Translations under genes and position numbers: made by a program
Source: Chitinophagaceae bacterium UBA2375
GTDB lineage: Bacteria > Bacteroidota > Bacteroidia > Chitinophagales > Chitinophagaceae
Length of the DNA stretch: 64,000 bases
Assembly: GCA_002343985.1 (NCBI GenBank)
Contig: DDTB01000026.1
Coordinates: 360 to 64,359 of the forward strand
Reading direction: 5' to 3'
Part shown: positions 34,210 to 43,486 of the stretch, in pieces
Position numbering within the stretch: the stretch's first letter is position 1
Layout: each line of letters begins with the position of its first letter
The notes under the pieces: model-generated
Told to the model about the DNA's origin: nothing
The model's input: the letters and a program-made list of their open reading frames with translations, nothing else
Databases searched by the model: none

Positions 34210-35328
34210 TTGTATCAACTGGTGATACATATGTTCGTATTGGGGGATAATATGATGGATATCAAACTTCTTTGCCTGCTCCAGCGCCTGCGATTTGAAC
34301 TTTGCATGTGTTTCTTTATCGGATAATATCTTCAGGGCATTCCGGCTCATATCTTCCACATCGCCGATATTACTCATATACCCTGAAAACCCCTGTACAT
34401 TGATTTCCGGTAAACCGCCCGCATTGGTTGAGATCACAGGCACTTCGGCTGCCATCGCTTCCAAAGCCGCGAGTCCAAAACTTTCATATTCGCTGGGCAG
34501 CAAAAACAGGTCCGCGATGGGAAGGATATCTTCCATTTGTTCCTGTTTGCCGAGGAATTTGATATCCTGGCAATCTTTGCATGACCTGGTGAAAGCCTCT
34601 ATTTCCGGGCGTTCGGGGCCATCGCCTATGAGCAATAGTTTTGATGGGATTTCTTTATTAATCAACTGGTATGTACGTACCACATCCATCACACGCTTTA
34701 CTTTTCGGAAATTAGACGCATGTACAATGATCTTTTCATGATTGGGCGCGATGAGCTTGCGGAAAGCATCAACAGGTTTTTTATTGAAGCGTTTGACATC
34801 CACAAAATTGTAAATCACTTCAATGGGTTTTTCGATCCCAAAGTTTTTATAAGTTTCTTCTTTCAGGTTATTGGACACCGCCGTGAGTACATCGCTTTCT
34901 TCCATGGAAAAAGTGACCACCGGGCTGTAGGTTTTATCTTTTCCCACCAACGTGATATCCGTTCCGTGCAATGTAGTGATCACGGGTATATGTTTGTGTT
35001 GCTTGGCCAGTATTTGTTTGGCCATGTATGCAGCGGAAGCATGCGGGATGGCGTAATGAACATGGAGCAGGTCGATCTGGTGATTGTTCACCACATCCAC
35101 CATCGCGCTGGCAAGGGCCGTTTCGTATGGGGGGAAATCAAATAATGGGTATGTGGGTACCCTCACTTCATGATAAAAAATATTGGTATGGAACCCGCTC
35201 AGCCTGACTGGTTGCTGGTATGTGATAAAGTGGATGTTGTGGCCTTTTTCCGCCAGCACTTTTCCCAGTTCAGTGGCAAGCACCCCGCTACCCCCGAAAG
35301 TGGGATAACAAACAATGGCAATATTCAT
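34195..35328 (-). CDS. bshA: N-acetyl-alpha-D-glucosaminyl L-malate synthase BshA
   Basis: A 377-residue GT4 glycosyltransferase that links N-acetylglucosamine from UDP-GlcNAc to L-malate, the first step of bacillithiol synthesis. The opening IVCYPTFGGSGVLATELGKVLAEKGHNI is the family signature, with LHVHYAIPHASAAYMAKQ and the C-terminal sugar-nucleotide site LLPSEYESFGLAALEAMA. The enzyme indicates bacillithiol as low-molecular-weight thiol; bshB and bshC are not in this window. It converges on the EnvC-like gene. Confidence 0.92.
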   Translation of the reverse strand: MNIAIVCYPTFGGSGVLATELGKVLAEKGHNIHFITYQQPVRLSGFHTNIFYHEVRVPTYPLFDFPPYETALASAMVDVVNNHQIDLLHVHYAIPHASAAYMAKQILAKQHKHIPVITTLHGTDITLVGKDKTYSPVVTFSMEESDVLTAVSNNLKEETYKNFGIEKPIEVIYNFVDVKRFNKKPVDAFRKLIAPNHEKIIVHASNFRKVKRVMDVVRTYQLINKEIPSKLLLIGDGPERPEIEAFTRSCKDCQDIKFLGKQEQMEDILPIADLFLLPSEYESFGLAALEAMAAEVPVISTNAGGLPEINVQGFSGYMSNIGDVEDMSRNALKILSDKETHAKFKSQALEQAKKFDIHHIIPQYEHMYHQLIQLAVS

Positions 35329-35428
35329 GGTCTTTTTTTTAATGGAAGCCTTTGAAGCTGCAAGTTACCATATTCTCCTGCCCTTTGATGCAGCAGGTAA
35401 ATTTAAGCAATGATTAACATGAAAGTTT

Positions 35429-35436
35429 TAAGTTTG
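35429..35436 (+). promoter_or_regulatory. Bacteroidota -7 element TAAGTTTG upstream of the M28 peptidase
   Basis: Exact TAnnTTTG, 14 bases before the ATG at 35451; the implied leader is under 10 nt. Confidence 0.4.
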
Positions 35437-35450
35437 TTGAAAGCACATTT

Positions 35451-36830
35451 ATGAGTATCGGGAGACAGTTTTTTTCATGGCTTCTTTTCTTTTTTCCGGT
35501 TTTGGTACAGGCACAACCGGCGGATTCTTTACAGATCAGGAAAATTGTTAATGAGATACTGGTAAACGGCCAAGCCTATCAAAACCTCCGGGATATCTGC
35601 CGCATCGGGCCAAGGCTCAGCGGTTCGCCGCAGGCGGAGAAAGCTATTGAATTAACCCGCCGCATGCTGCAACAGGCCGGTGCCGATAAAGTATGGCTGC
35701 AGCCCTGCCTGGTAACGCATTGGGAAAGGGGCGCCGGTGAAACAGCATACCTGGTTGATTCAGCCGGTACAAAGTTTACGTTGCGCATCAGTACCCTGGG
35801 AAATTCCATGGGTACAGACGGGAAAGATGTGTGCGGCGAATTGCTGTATATCAATAGGTTTGACCAGGTGGATGCCATGGGCGAGAAAATGCTGCGCGAT
35901 AAAATTGTGTTCTTCGACCTGCCTATGAACCCAACCCATATCCGCACATTCCAGGCTTATGGCGAAAGCGGCATTGCGCGGAGGAATGGCCCTTCTCTGG
36001 CCGCGAAGTATGGCGCGAGGGCAGTCCTGGTGAGGTCGCTGGCAAGTAACGTTGACGCATACCCGCATACCGGCGCAACAAGGTACAATGATTCTTTTCC
36101 TAAAATCCCGGCGATGGCCCTGAGCACACAGGATGCGGAATGGATCGCGGAAAATATGGCGAAAGGAAAAAAGTTTACCGCCTGCCTCCGCAACAGGGCG
36201 GTCATGAAAGGCGAAGTGCTTTCATATAATGTGATCGGGGAGATAAAGGGTTCCGTTTACCCGGAAGAAATCATCAGTATTGGCGGTCACCTCGATAGCT
36301 GGGACCTCGGGGAGGGGGCGCATGATGATGGTGCCGGTTGTGTGCAATCCATTGAAGCGCTCCGGGCATTGCATAACCTGGGTATCAGGCCTAAGCGTAC
36401 CATCCGTGCCGTGATGTTTATGAACGAAGAGAATGGCGGCGGTGGTGCCCGGGCTTATCTTGATTCAGCCATCGCGAAGGGCGAGAAACATGTATTTGCC
36501 ATTGAAAGCGATGCCGGTGGCTTTAGCCCCAGGGGTTTTAGTTTCGACCTGGGTGACCAGGCTTACGGGCAAGTAAAAAAATGGGCCCCTTTATTCGCCG
36601 AATACGGCATCCATGAATGGGAAAGGGGAGGCAGTGGCGCGGATATCGGCCCGCTGAAAAAAATCGGGACGGCACTTTGCGGGCTCAGGCCCGACAGCCA
36701 GCGCTATTTTGATGTCCACCATGCCGAAACGGATGTGTTTTCTGCCGTCAGTAAACGTGAACTTGATCTTGGCGCGGCTGCAATGACAGCGCTCATATGG
36801 CTGGTAAGTGAATATGGCTTAACATTGTAA
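35451..36830 (+). CDS. M28-family zinc aminopeptidase, exported
   Basis: A 459-residue peptidase with a signal peptide (residues 1-22, ending LVQAQ). The metal ligands are in GGHLDSWDLGEGAHDDGAGC (His, Asp), NEENGGGGA (Glu pair), the ESDAGGF region and VHHAETD (His). The DSWDLG-GAHDDG pattern groups it with PGCP-type dipeptidases of M28, which remove N-terminal residues from short peptides. A PA-type insert is possible in residues 140-240. It acts in the periplasm or outside. It precedes a small membrane protein by 16 bp, probably one transcript. Confidence 0.93.
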   Translation: MSIGRQFFSWLLFFFPVLVQAQPADSLQIRKIVNEILVNGQAYQNLRDICRIGPRLSGSPQAEKAIELTRRMLQQAGADKVWLQPCLVTHWERGAGETAYLVDSAGTKFTLRISTLGNSMGTDGKDVCGELLYINRFDQVDAMGEKMLRDKIVFFDLPMNPTHIRTFQAYGESGIARRNGPSLAAKYGARAVLVRSLASNVDAYPHTGATRYNDSFPKIPAMALSTQDAEWIAENMAKGKKFTACLRNRAVMKGEVLSYNVIGEIKGSVYPEEIISIGGHLDSWDLGEGAHDDGAGCVQSIEALRALHNLGIRPKRTIRAVMFMNEENGGGGARAYLDSAIAKGEKHVFAIESDAGGFSPRGFSFDLGDQAYGQVKKWAPLFAEYGIHEWERGGSGADIGPLKKIGTALCGLRPDSQRYFDVHHAETDVFSAVSKRELDLGAAAMTALIWLVSEYGLTL

Positions 36831-36846
36831 TAGAAATTAATACATC

Positions 36847-37269
36847 ATGGACACTCAAACGCCTGCTTCCGGTAAACCCAAAAAAAGCGGATTCAAAAAA
36901 TTTATGCGTTGGTTTTTAATCATTGGCATTCTGCTGCTTGGTTTCCTGTTTTGGTGGAATTTCTACTTTGTTTTTGGTGAAGGTGTGAAATCCGGTGAAC
37001 TGAATTATGTTGTCAAAAAAGGAAACCTCTTTAAGACATACGAAGGTAAACTGATACAGACAGGGCTACGCTCAAAAACAGCCGGATCGATCAGCTCCTA
37101 TGAGTTTGAGTTTTCTGTTGAGGATGACAGTATTGCCAATGTGCTGATGAAAAACAGCGGCAAATATTTCGACCTGCATTATAAGGAATACAAGAGGAGC
37201 TTACCCTGGCGGGGTTACAGCCATTATGTAGTGTACCGCATAGAAAATATCAAGGACGTAGAACATTAA
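36847..37269 (+). CDS. Small membrane-anchored protein of unknown function
   Basis: A 140-residue protein with a basic N-terminus (KKSGFKKFMRW), one membrane span (about residues 23-41, FLIIGILLLGFLFWWNFYF) and a soluble beta-rich domain with the conserved-looking segment KKGNLFKTYEGKLIQTG. Homologues in Bacteroidota are sometimes mislabelled 6-phosphogluconate dehydrogenase; the protein has no nucleotide-binding motif and is far too short for that enzyme. It follows the M28 peptidase directly, in the same direction. Confidence 0.75.
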   Translation: MDTQTPASGKPKKSGFKKFMRWFLIIGILLLGFLFWWNFYFVFGEGVKSGELNYVVKKGNLFKTYEGKLIQTGLRSKTAGSISSYEFEFSVEDDSIANVLMKNSGKYFDLHYKEYKRSLPWRGYSHYVVYRIENIKDVEH

Positions 37270-37276
37270 GATGCAT

Positions 37277-37978
37277 TCAGGCCTGCAGCAAAAAAATCAC
37301 AGGGATTTTATGCAGGTCGGGTTTGTTTTTTTTCCATTCGGAAATGGTTTTGGTACGAATGGATTCCTTAGGGCCTGTAATGTCAACGGCTACGCATAGA
37401 CGCGTTTTTCCTGTAAGGTTTGTGATTAGGCTTTCCAGTAACTGGTTGTTCCGGTATGGGGTTTCAATGAAAATTTTTGTGGATGCATTTTTTTGTGAAG
37501 AGGCTTCCAGTTCGCGGATCTGTTTGTTCCTCGCTGAAGAATCAACAGGCAGATAGCCAGTGAATTCAAAATGCTGACCGTTCATGCCACTGGCCATCAA
37601 GGCCATTAGAATGGAACTGGGGCCTACCAATGGCTTTACTGAAAAGCCGGCTTCCTGTGCTGCAGCTACCAGCACCTGGCCCGGGTCTGCTATACCCGGG
37701 CAACCCGCTTCGCTGATGATACCCACCTGTTTACCCGCATGCAGGCATTCCAGGAAAACCCTCACCTGCTCCGCTTCCGCTTTATGAATGGCATGCCACT
37801 CAAAATCGTCAATAACAATGGATTTATCTAACTGCTTCAGGTAACGCCTGGCCGTTCTTTCGTTCTCTGCAAAAAGAACCCTGCATTCACGGATGGCCGG
37901 CAATACATAAGCCGGAATGCTTTCGATGGCCTCTTCAGATAAAACAGTAGGTATGAGGATTACGGCGCTCATGTTCAA
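37277..37978 (-). CDS. Tetrapyrrole-methylase-family SAM methyltransferase, RsmI-like
   Basis: A 233-residue protein of the uroporphyrin/diphthine methylase fold. The SAM loop is GIISEAGCPGIADPGQ and the PLVGPSSILMALMASGMNGQHFEFTGYLP segment matches RsmI-type 16S rRNA C1402 2'-O-methyltransferases. It is shorter than RsmI because it starts at the second strand and lacks the usual N-terminal GTLGNLxD motif, so it may be a divergent paralogue with another RNA target. It overlaps the EI24-type gene by four bases, suggesting coupled translation. Confidence 0.8.
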   Translation of the reverse strand: MNMSAVILIPTVLSEEAIESIPAYVLPAIRECRVLFAENERTARRYLKQLDKSIVIDDFEWHAIHKAEAEQVRVFLECLHAGKQVGIISEAGCPGIADPGQVLVAAAQEAGFSVKPLVGPSSILMALMASGMNGQHFEFTGYLPVDSSARNKQIRELEASSQKNASTKIFIETPYRNNQLLESLITNLTGKTRLCVAVDITGPKESIRTKTISEWKKNKPDLHKIPVIFLLQA

Positions 37979-38748
37979 CCAATCAGGATTTGAGATTCGC
38001 GGGCTTTATGCAGGCTGAGTGTAGCCGCGATAACGGCATAGCTTGGGGCAAACAACCATCCCGCGATTGGGATCAGGTGCAGGAGGTAAAATACCAGACC
38101 GTTGCCAATAGCCAATCCTTTATGATGCCCGATAAAAGCGATACTGGCCTGCGCGCTCATGCGGTTCCTCTCGCTGTTATAATCGAGCATGGCAAAGCCC
38201 AGGTAATAACATTCCACCAGCATCGATACCATGGGTGTTATCCATCCAAATAATGGGATAAAGGAGATGATGAGCAGGCTGACCAGGTACACCGATTGCC
38301 AAAGCATGTTCCGGAATGTCAGTTTAATGGCCCTGACAATATCTTTCAGCAATTGTTTGAAGCTGAATGGGAATTCCCTTCCGTTCAGGATGCTGTCTGT
38401 TTTCTCACTTAAAAAAGCGAATACCGGCGATGCGATAATCAGGAACAGGTATTTAAAAAGCGAAAAATAAAATAACAGTAAAATCAGCCGTAGGATGATC
38501 TGGCCTACAATAAAAAAGAAATTCAGCCAGCGGTCATGCATGCGGTCGAGCCATCCCTTTACACCGGTTTTGAGCAGCACAAATTCTATGGCGCTGTTGC
38601 TGGTTGTCCAAAACAGGTAGATGCCGGCAAGAAATAAGATGGTATAAATCAGCCCCGGGATATAAATCCATTTCCAAAGCTTGTGCTTTACAATAAATTT
38701 GTGTGCATCCGCATAGGATTGTATGGCTATGACGATTTCTTTCAGCAT
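37975..38748 (-). CDS. EI24/CysZ-family membrane protein
   Basis: A 257-residue integral membrane protein with about four to six spans and the family motif region SPVFAFLSEKTDSILNGREFPFSFKQLLKD. CysZ members import sulfate; others in the EI24 superfamily have no assigned role. The C-terminal MLVECYYLGFAMLDYNSERNRMS stretch is typical of EI24 proteins. A transport role here is only inferred. It is the first gene of a two-gene minus-strand unit with the methylase gene. Confidence 0.85.
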   Translation of the reverse strand: MLKEIVIAIQSYADAHKFIVKHKLWKWIYIPGLIYTILFLAGIYLFWTTSNSAIEFVLLKTGVKGWLDRMHDRWLNFFFIVGQIILRLILLLFYFSLFKYLFLIIASPVFAFLSEKTDSILNGREFPFSFKQLLKDIVRAIKLTFRNMLWQSVYLVSLLIISFIPLFGWITPMVSMLVECYYLGFAMLDYNSERNRMSAQASIAFIGHHKGLAIGNGLVFYLLHLIPIAGWLFAPSYAVIAATLSLHKARESQILIG

Positions 38749-38797
38749 GCAATCGGTGGGTAAGCGCTAAAGTTAAACAAACATTTCAGGATAGCCT

Positions 38798-39433
38798 ATG
38801 CTTTCGAACCAAAAATCAAACTACGGATTATTGCCGGAATCATTTTTCCTGCATAAGGATGTTTGTGCGATCGCCCGCCAGCTCCTTGGTAAAATCATGG
38901 TCACGGAGATTAATCATGAGTGCACGGCAGGCCGCATTGTGGAAGCGGAAGCATACTCGTCATTATCCGACAGGGCTTCGCACGCGTATGGAGGCCGGCG
39001 CACAGCAAGAAATGAACATATGTACGGCATGCCCGGAACTTCGTATGTGTATATCTGTTATGGTATGCACCCAATGGTGAATGTGGTCACGAATGAGCAC
39101 GGTATTCCTGACGCTGTTTTGATCCGCGCCCTGGAACCGGTGGAAGGTATAACGGTCATGGCTAAACGAACTGGAAAGGCGCAGGATGATAAAACCATCA
39201 CGAAGGGGCCAGGCAATCTTTGCCGGGCGATGGGAATTGATAAAACCTTATCAGGTTTGTTCCTGCAATCGGCCCCTATTTATTTGTTACAAGATCCAGG
39301 TTATAGCATCGATGACCACATGGTGGGCATCAGCAGGCGAATTGGTGTGGAAGGTGCAGGGGAAGACGCGGCATTGCCATACCGGTATTACATCCGTGGA
39401 AACAGGTATGTAAGCGGGAGCCCGAGAACCTGA
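38798..39433 (+). CDS. DNA-3-methyladenine glycosylase, AAG/MPG family
   Basis: A 211-residue base-excision enzyme that removes alkylated purines. It has the AAG signature: QLLGKIMVTEI, RIVEAEAY (catalytic Glu), SHAYGGRRTARNEHMYGMPGTSYVYICYGMHPMVNVV, and DAVLIRALEP. Length and motifs match bacterial MPG proteins. It is a lone gene with divergent or convergent neighbours. Confidence 0.93.
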   Translation: MLSNQKSNYGLLPESFFLHKDVCAIARQLLGKIMVTEINHECTAGRIVEAEAYSSLSDRASHAYGGRRTARNEHMYGMPGTSYVYICYGMHPMVNVVTNEHGIPDAVLIRALEPVEGITVMAKRTGKAQDDKTITKGPGNLCRAMGIDKTLSGLFLQSAPIYLLQDPGYSIDDHMVGISRRIGVEGAGEDAALPYRYYIRGNRYVSGSPRT

Positions 39434-39437
39434 TACT

Positions 39438-40442
39438 TTAAAACCGTGGACAGGGTATGCCCTTGGTTTCCTGCTTGCGTTTGATATAGATCACGGAGAA
39501 TTCTGAACCACCCCTGCTGGCAGTGGCTGCCTTGAGGTTGCTGATATTGATGTCGTAACTGGCGCCAATACGCAATCCGGCGATTTCCAATCCAACATAA
39601 GGGATCACGGCATCATTGATGCGCATCCAGGAACCGATATATACGTTGGTTGGGTTCACGTTGTCGGAATTCGCGTTCAGCGAGAGTGCGCCGCCAAATA
39701 CGGTTTCACTGGCTTTGTTTTGCATCTGGTGGATGGCGGAAAGGTTCACGCCCACCACATCCGAAATAGGGAAATAACCGCCGCCATGAATGGTCAGCCG
39801 GTTCGTGAGGTACCAGTTCTTATCCTTGAAACTTACCTGCGGCTTGTTGATATGATACATACTCACGCCGAGGTAATAGTTATTTTGTCCATTTGATGAA
39901 CCTGAAAACAGCACACCCGCATTCACATCAAAATAATTTTGATTGCGCCCGTTGGTGAGGATATCCGACGTGGTTCCTGTAAAGCCGTTTTGGGTCAGCA
40001 TATCTTCAAAGGTGAGCTTGGTGATATCAAGCACCATGCTGTTATATGAACCCTGGAAACCGGCGCCGATGGTATTGTAACCATTTTCGTCGAGGGCCTT
40101 GTGGTACGACAAAGAAATGGAGCCATAGTTTAATTTCAGGGCGCTGTTCGCGCTGGCATCGGTAACACCTGAAATACCTACGCCAAATACGTCATTTTCA
40201 GGAATCTTGCCTTTCAAGATTGGAAAGTCTACAGAGGCGCTGGTGGTTACATATGCTTTTGGAATGGAAGGCCACTGGTCGCGGTGGTTTACGGCAATCC
40301 TCCATTGGCCGTCGAATTTGCCGGTAAAGGCAGGGTTGAGGGTCAGGGGGGAAGCGAAGAATTGTGAGAAATGTGGGTCCTGAGCTTTCAGCAGGCCGGA
40401 AATCAGTAAAATGGGTATGAATAGAAAAAGTCTTTTCATCAA
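39438..40442 (-). CDS. PorP/SprF-family type IX secretion membrane protein
   Basis: A 334-residue outer-membrane beta-barrel with signal peptide (LISGLLKAQ) and the family opening DPHFSQFFASPLTLNPAFTGKFDG. Members near giant secreted proteins (SprB, or CHU_C proteins) help anchor or export one partner each. No large partner lies beside it here; the nearest CHU_C protein in this window is at 29365-31479. The C-terminus ends in a beta strand, FSVIYIKRK, then a basic tail. Confidence 0.9.
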   Translation of the reverse strand: MMKRLFLFIPILLISGLLKAQDPHFSQFFASPLTLNPAFTGKFDGQWRIAVNHRDQWPSIPKAYVTTSASVDFPILKGKIPENDVFGVGISGVTDASANSALKLNYGSISLSYHKALDENGYNTIGAGFQGSYNSMVLDITKLTFEDMLTQNGFTGTTSDILTNGRNQNYFDVNAGVLFSGSSNGQNNYYLGVSMYHINKPQVSFKDKNWYLTNRLTIHGGGYFPISDVVGVNLSAIHQMQNKASETVFGGALSLNANSDNVNPTNVYIGSWMRINDAVIPYVGLEIAGLRIGASYDINISNLKAATASRGGSEFSVIYIKRKQETKGIPCPRF

Positions 40443-40538
40443 ACAGCTTTCAGAAATATAAAGATAAGGATTTCAATGGAAATGCTGCAGCATTGTGAAA
40501 CCGGCAGCAAAGCCGGGCAAAAATTCACATTTCTTTAA

Positions 40539-41189
40539 TTAATTCTGCATTTTAGCGCCGTAAGCGAGGTCGCCCGCATCTCCGAGCCCGGGTACGATAT
40601 AACCCTTTGCCGTGAGTTCGTCATCAATCGCCCCGCACCATACAAAAGCCTTAGGCTCAGCGCGTAATACATATTCAATGCCTACGGTGCAGGCAATCGC
40701 GCATACAATATGCAGTTCCTTGATATGGCCTTCTTCGCGGAGGTGTTGAATCGATTTCACGAGTGAGGAGCCTGTGGCCAGCATCGGGTCGCTGATGATC
40801 ACAATCCGGTTTTCCATATCCGGGCAACTCATATATTCCAGGCTGATTTCAAAACTTCCGTCGGGATGGTGTTTGCGGTAAGCGCTCAGGAAAGCGTTAT
40901 CCGCTTTGTCGAAATAATTCAATAAGCCCTGGTGCATGGGGAGCCCGGCCCGGAGGATGGTGGCCAGTACCGGCTGCTCGCTCAACACTTTGCAAACGGC
41001 GCTACCCATGGGCGTGGTGATTTCTTCTTCTTTCGATTCGAGTTGTTTACTGATTTCATAACCGATGACTTCGGCGATGCGTTCGAGGTTGCGGCGAAAC
41101 CGCATACGGTCTTGCTGTACATCTACATTCCTGAGTTCGCTGACCCAATTGCTGACAAGCGAATGTTCTGCGCTGAGGTTCCTGATCAT
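40539..41189 (-). CDS. upp: Uracil phosphoribosyltransferase
   Basis: A 216-residue salvage enzyme that makes UMP from uracil and PRPP. The PRPP loop IVIISDPMLATGSSLVKSI and the uracil-binding C-terminus YIVPGLGDAGDLAYG are present. The ATG at 41189 is chosen because the -7 element at 41243-41250 lies just upstream and because it starts with MIRNLSAEHS; a GTG at 41243 falls inside the promoter. Confidence 0.95.
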   Translation of the reverse strand: MIRNLSAEHSLVSNWVSELRNVDVQQDRMRFRRNLERIAEVIGYEISKQLESKEEEITTPMGSAVCKVLSEQPVLATILRAGLPMHQGLLNYFDKADNAFLSAYRKHHPDGSFEISLEYMSCPDMENRIVIISDPMLATGSSLVKSIQHLREEGHIKELHIVCAIACTVGIEYVLRAEPKAFVWCGAIDDELTAKGYIVPGLGDAGDLAYGAKMQN

Positions 41190-41242
41190 ATCCAATGGTT
41201 TATGCCGGTGAGCGATCCCCGGCGAAGGGGATGATATCTGCA

Positions 41243-41250
41243 CAAATCTA
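41243..41250 (-). promoter_or_regulatory. Bacteroidota -7 element TAGATTTG upstream of upp
   Basis: Exact TAnnTTTG on the minus strand, 53 bases before the upp ATG. It supports the shorter upp start. Confidence 0.45.
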
Positions 41251-41304
41251 ACAGAAAATCGCTCAGCATGATTATTTTTATTGCCTGAAACATATCATAC
41301 CAAC

Positions 41305-41727
41305 ATGCGTACTGTTCATCTGATTAAAAACCTCACGGCAGGGATTTGCGTCTTCGCCCTTTTTTCCTGTTCGGGTAAAGCCGATAAAAAGGCAGCCGAC
41401 GATTATGAAAAGGGTAAAATATCCATGGAGGAGGTGGAGCAAAAAAATCCAAAAAGATTTCTGTCCGTTTCGGGTAAGAATAAAAAAAATATCCTTGGCC
41501 AGACCGTCATTAAGGGCATAGTGAAAAGCAACGCCAAAATAGTGTCGTACAAGGATATCGAAATCAAACTTTCTTTCTTTAGCAAAACCGGCGCCCTGCT
41601 GGAAGAAGACAGGGAAACGGTGTACGAAACGATTGCGCCCGGTGCTGAAGTGGATTTCAAGTCAAAATATTTCGCGCCCAAAGGCACAGACAGTGTAGGG
41701 TTCCAGGTGATCTCCGCCAAACTATAA
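41305..41727 (+). CDS. Small lipoprotein
   Basis: A 140-residue lipoprotein with lipobox FALFSC (Cys 22) and acidic, lysine-rich mature start (SGKADKKAADDYEKGKIS). The C-terminal half (SFFSKTGALLEEDRETVYETIAPGAEVDFKSKYFAP) resembles FxLYD-type beta-sandwich domains of unknown role. The ATG at 41305 is used; a TTG at 41281 would add eight residues before the signal peptide. Confidence 0.75.
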   Translation: MRTVHLIKNLTAGICVFALFSCSGKADKKAADDYEKGKISMEEVEQKNPKRFLSVSGKNKKNILGQTVIKGIVKSNAKIVSYKDIEIKLSFFSKTGALLEEDRETVYETIAPGAEVDFKSKYFAPKGTDSVGFQVISAKL

Positions 41728-41731
41728 CGGC

Positions 41732-43363
41732 TTACACAAAACTGAAACTATCGCCGTCAAACAATCCCTTATCACTCAATTTCAGGTGAGGGATCACCAG
41801 CAACGCCATGAATGATAAAGTCATGAAAGGCGCCGTCACTTTGCATCCCAGCCTGTCTTTTGCCATCCTGTCTATATCTGTGTACGCGGAAGCCACGGCA
41901 TAACCATCCCGGTCGCTCATCAGCCCGGCTACCGGTAACGGTAACACGCTTTCTTCACCCAATCCCACCGCGCTGACGCCGCCCCGTTGTTCGATCAGCA
42001 GGTTCACTGCACGGCAGAGGCTTTCATCATCCGCGCCTACGGCTACTATATTATGGCTGTCGTGCGCAACGGTTGACGCAATGGCGCCATGCTGCAACCC
42101 GATATTGCGGATAAATGCCAGGGCCACCGGCGCCTGCTGGTACCTGTTGATCACGGCAATTTTGAGTATGTCTTTCGAAGGGTCGGCCACTATTTGCCTG
42201 TCACGAACCGTTGGTTCGAGGTTAAGCCGGTTGGTGATGAGTTGCCCATCCAATGCTTCAATGACCGGTATGCTTGATTCGCCATTATACGGCACCATGA
42301 AATCTGATGGCAACCTTGGTTCCGCATCAAACTGGTTGATGATATCGGGTTGCCCGGCCCGGATCAGTGTTTGTCCGTTTTCGGCTACCATCTCCCCGTT
42401 GATATACGTTGCCGAAACCTGGAATTCGTTTAAATCTTTCACAATGATAAAATCAGCGGGGTCGCCCACACGGAGCAATCCAATGGGCATCTGATAATGT
42501 TCCACCGGGTTGATACAGGCCGCCTGCAATACTTTGAAAACATCGATACCCTTCGCGACTGCGCGCGCGCATAATTGATTGATATGGCCAACCGCCAGGC
42601 TGTCGGGGTGTTTATCGTCGCTGCAAAACATCATACGTTCATAATGTTCATGCATGAGCCCGATCAATGCGTCGAAATTGCGTGCCGCGCTTCCTTCCCG
42701 GATCAGGATTTTCATGCCGAGGTTTAATTTATCTAGCGCTTCTTCGGCTGTAAAGCATTCATGATCGGTGGAAATGCCGGCCGCTATGTACTTCTGCGCA
42801 TCTTCGCCCCTTAAGCCGGGCGCATGGCCATCCACCGGTTTACTGAATTTTTTTGCCGCGGCAATTTTTTGCATCACTTCCGGGTCCTGGTGTAAGACCC
42901 CCGGAAAATTCATCATCTCGCTCAAATACCCAATTTCATTAAGGCTGAGCAATTCCTCCACCTGGTCTGCATTGATGCTGGCGCCGGCCGTTTCAAAAAT
43001 TGTAGCGGGCACACAACTGGGCGCACCGAAGCAGAATTTAAATGGGACGGTTTTCCCGTTCCGGATCATATAATGCACACCCTCTATGCCACACACATTC
43101 GCGATCTCATGCGGGTCGCTGACCGTCCCTACGGTACCATGCACAACGGCAAGCCGGGCAAACTCAGCAGGTACCAACATGGAACTTTCCACATGCACAT
43201 GGCTGTCAATGAAACCGGGCATGATAAATCCAGCTGTATCGCATTCCGATGAAGGAATATCATGGATACCTTTGATCTGGCCTTCTGCTATGTGAATGGC
43301 TGCGGGGCGGATTTTCCGGTTCCAGATATCAACCAGTTGCGCTTTTATGGTTCGGGTAGACAT
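41732..43363 (-). CDS. ade: Adenine deaminase
   Basis: A 543-residue amidohydrolase that converts adenine to hypoxanthine, feeding purine salvage. The metal site opens with MPGFIDSHVHVESSML, followed by AHSD-type DPHEIANV and CSDDKHPD. The C-terminal region with HDSHNIVAVG and MSDRDGYAVASAYTDI is characteristic of bacterial adenine deaminase and not of other amidohydrolases. It is near upp, so two nucleobase-salvage genes lie within 3 kb, but on opposite sides of a lipoprotein gene. Confidence 0.95.
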   Translation of the reverse strand: MSTRTIKAQLVDIWNRKIRPAAIHIAEGQIKGIHDIPSSECDTAGFIMPGFIDSHVHVESSMLVPAEFARLAVVHGTVGTVSDPHEIANVCGIEGVHYMIRNGKTVPFKFCFGAPSCVPATIFETAGASINADQVEELLSLNEIGYLSEMMNFPGVLHQDPEVMQKIAAAKKFSKPVDGHAPGLRGEDAQKYIAAGISTDHECFTAEEALDKLNLGMKILIREGSAARNFDALIGLMHEHYERMMFCSDDKHPDSLAVGHINQLCARAVAKGIDVFKVLQAACINPVEHYQMPIGLLRVGDPADFIIVKDLNEFQVSATYINGEMVAENGQTLIRAGQPDIINQFDAEPRLPSDFMVPYNGESSIPVIEALDGQLITNRLNLEPTVRDRQIVADPSKDILKIAVINRYQQAPVALAFIRNIGLQHGAIASTVAHDSHNIVAVGADDESLCRAVNLLIEQRGGVSAVGLGEESVLPLPVAGLMSDRDGYAVASAYTDIDRMAKDRLGCKVTAPFMTLSFMALLVIPHLKLSDKGLFDGDSFSFV

Positions 43364-43427
43364 TTTCTAACTTTTTGAGCGGCTTAAGATAGGTATAAAT
43401 GGGAAATAAGGTATAGAAATTAACTGC

Positions 43428-43435
43428 TATATTTG
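43428..43435 (+). promoter_or_regulatory. Bacteroidota -7 element TATATTTG upstream of the LolA-like gene
   Basis: Exact TAnnTTTG, 52 bases before the ATG at 43487; no -33 TTG at the usual spacing. Confidence 0.45.
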
Positions 43436-43486
43436 TGCCGCGCAGGAATAGCCTGCATCCATTTCACAAAAATCAAATTAAAAAGT

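Noticed and set aside
36847..37269. Naming the protein 6-phosphogluconate dehydrogenase
   Set aside because: At 140 residues with one membrane span and no Rossmann motif it cannot be that enzyme; this looks like a propagated misannotation.
40539..41243. upp starting at GTG 41243
   Set aside because: That GTG overlaps the exact -7 promoter element TAGATTTG at 41243-41250, and the family start MIRNLS is at 41189.
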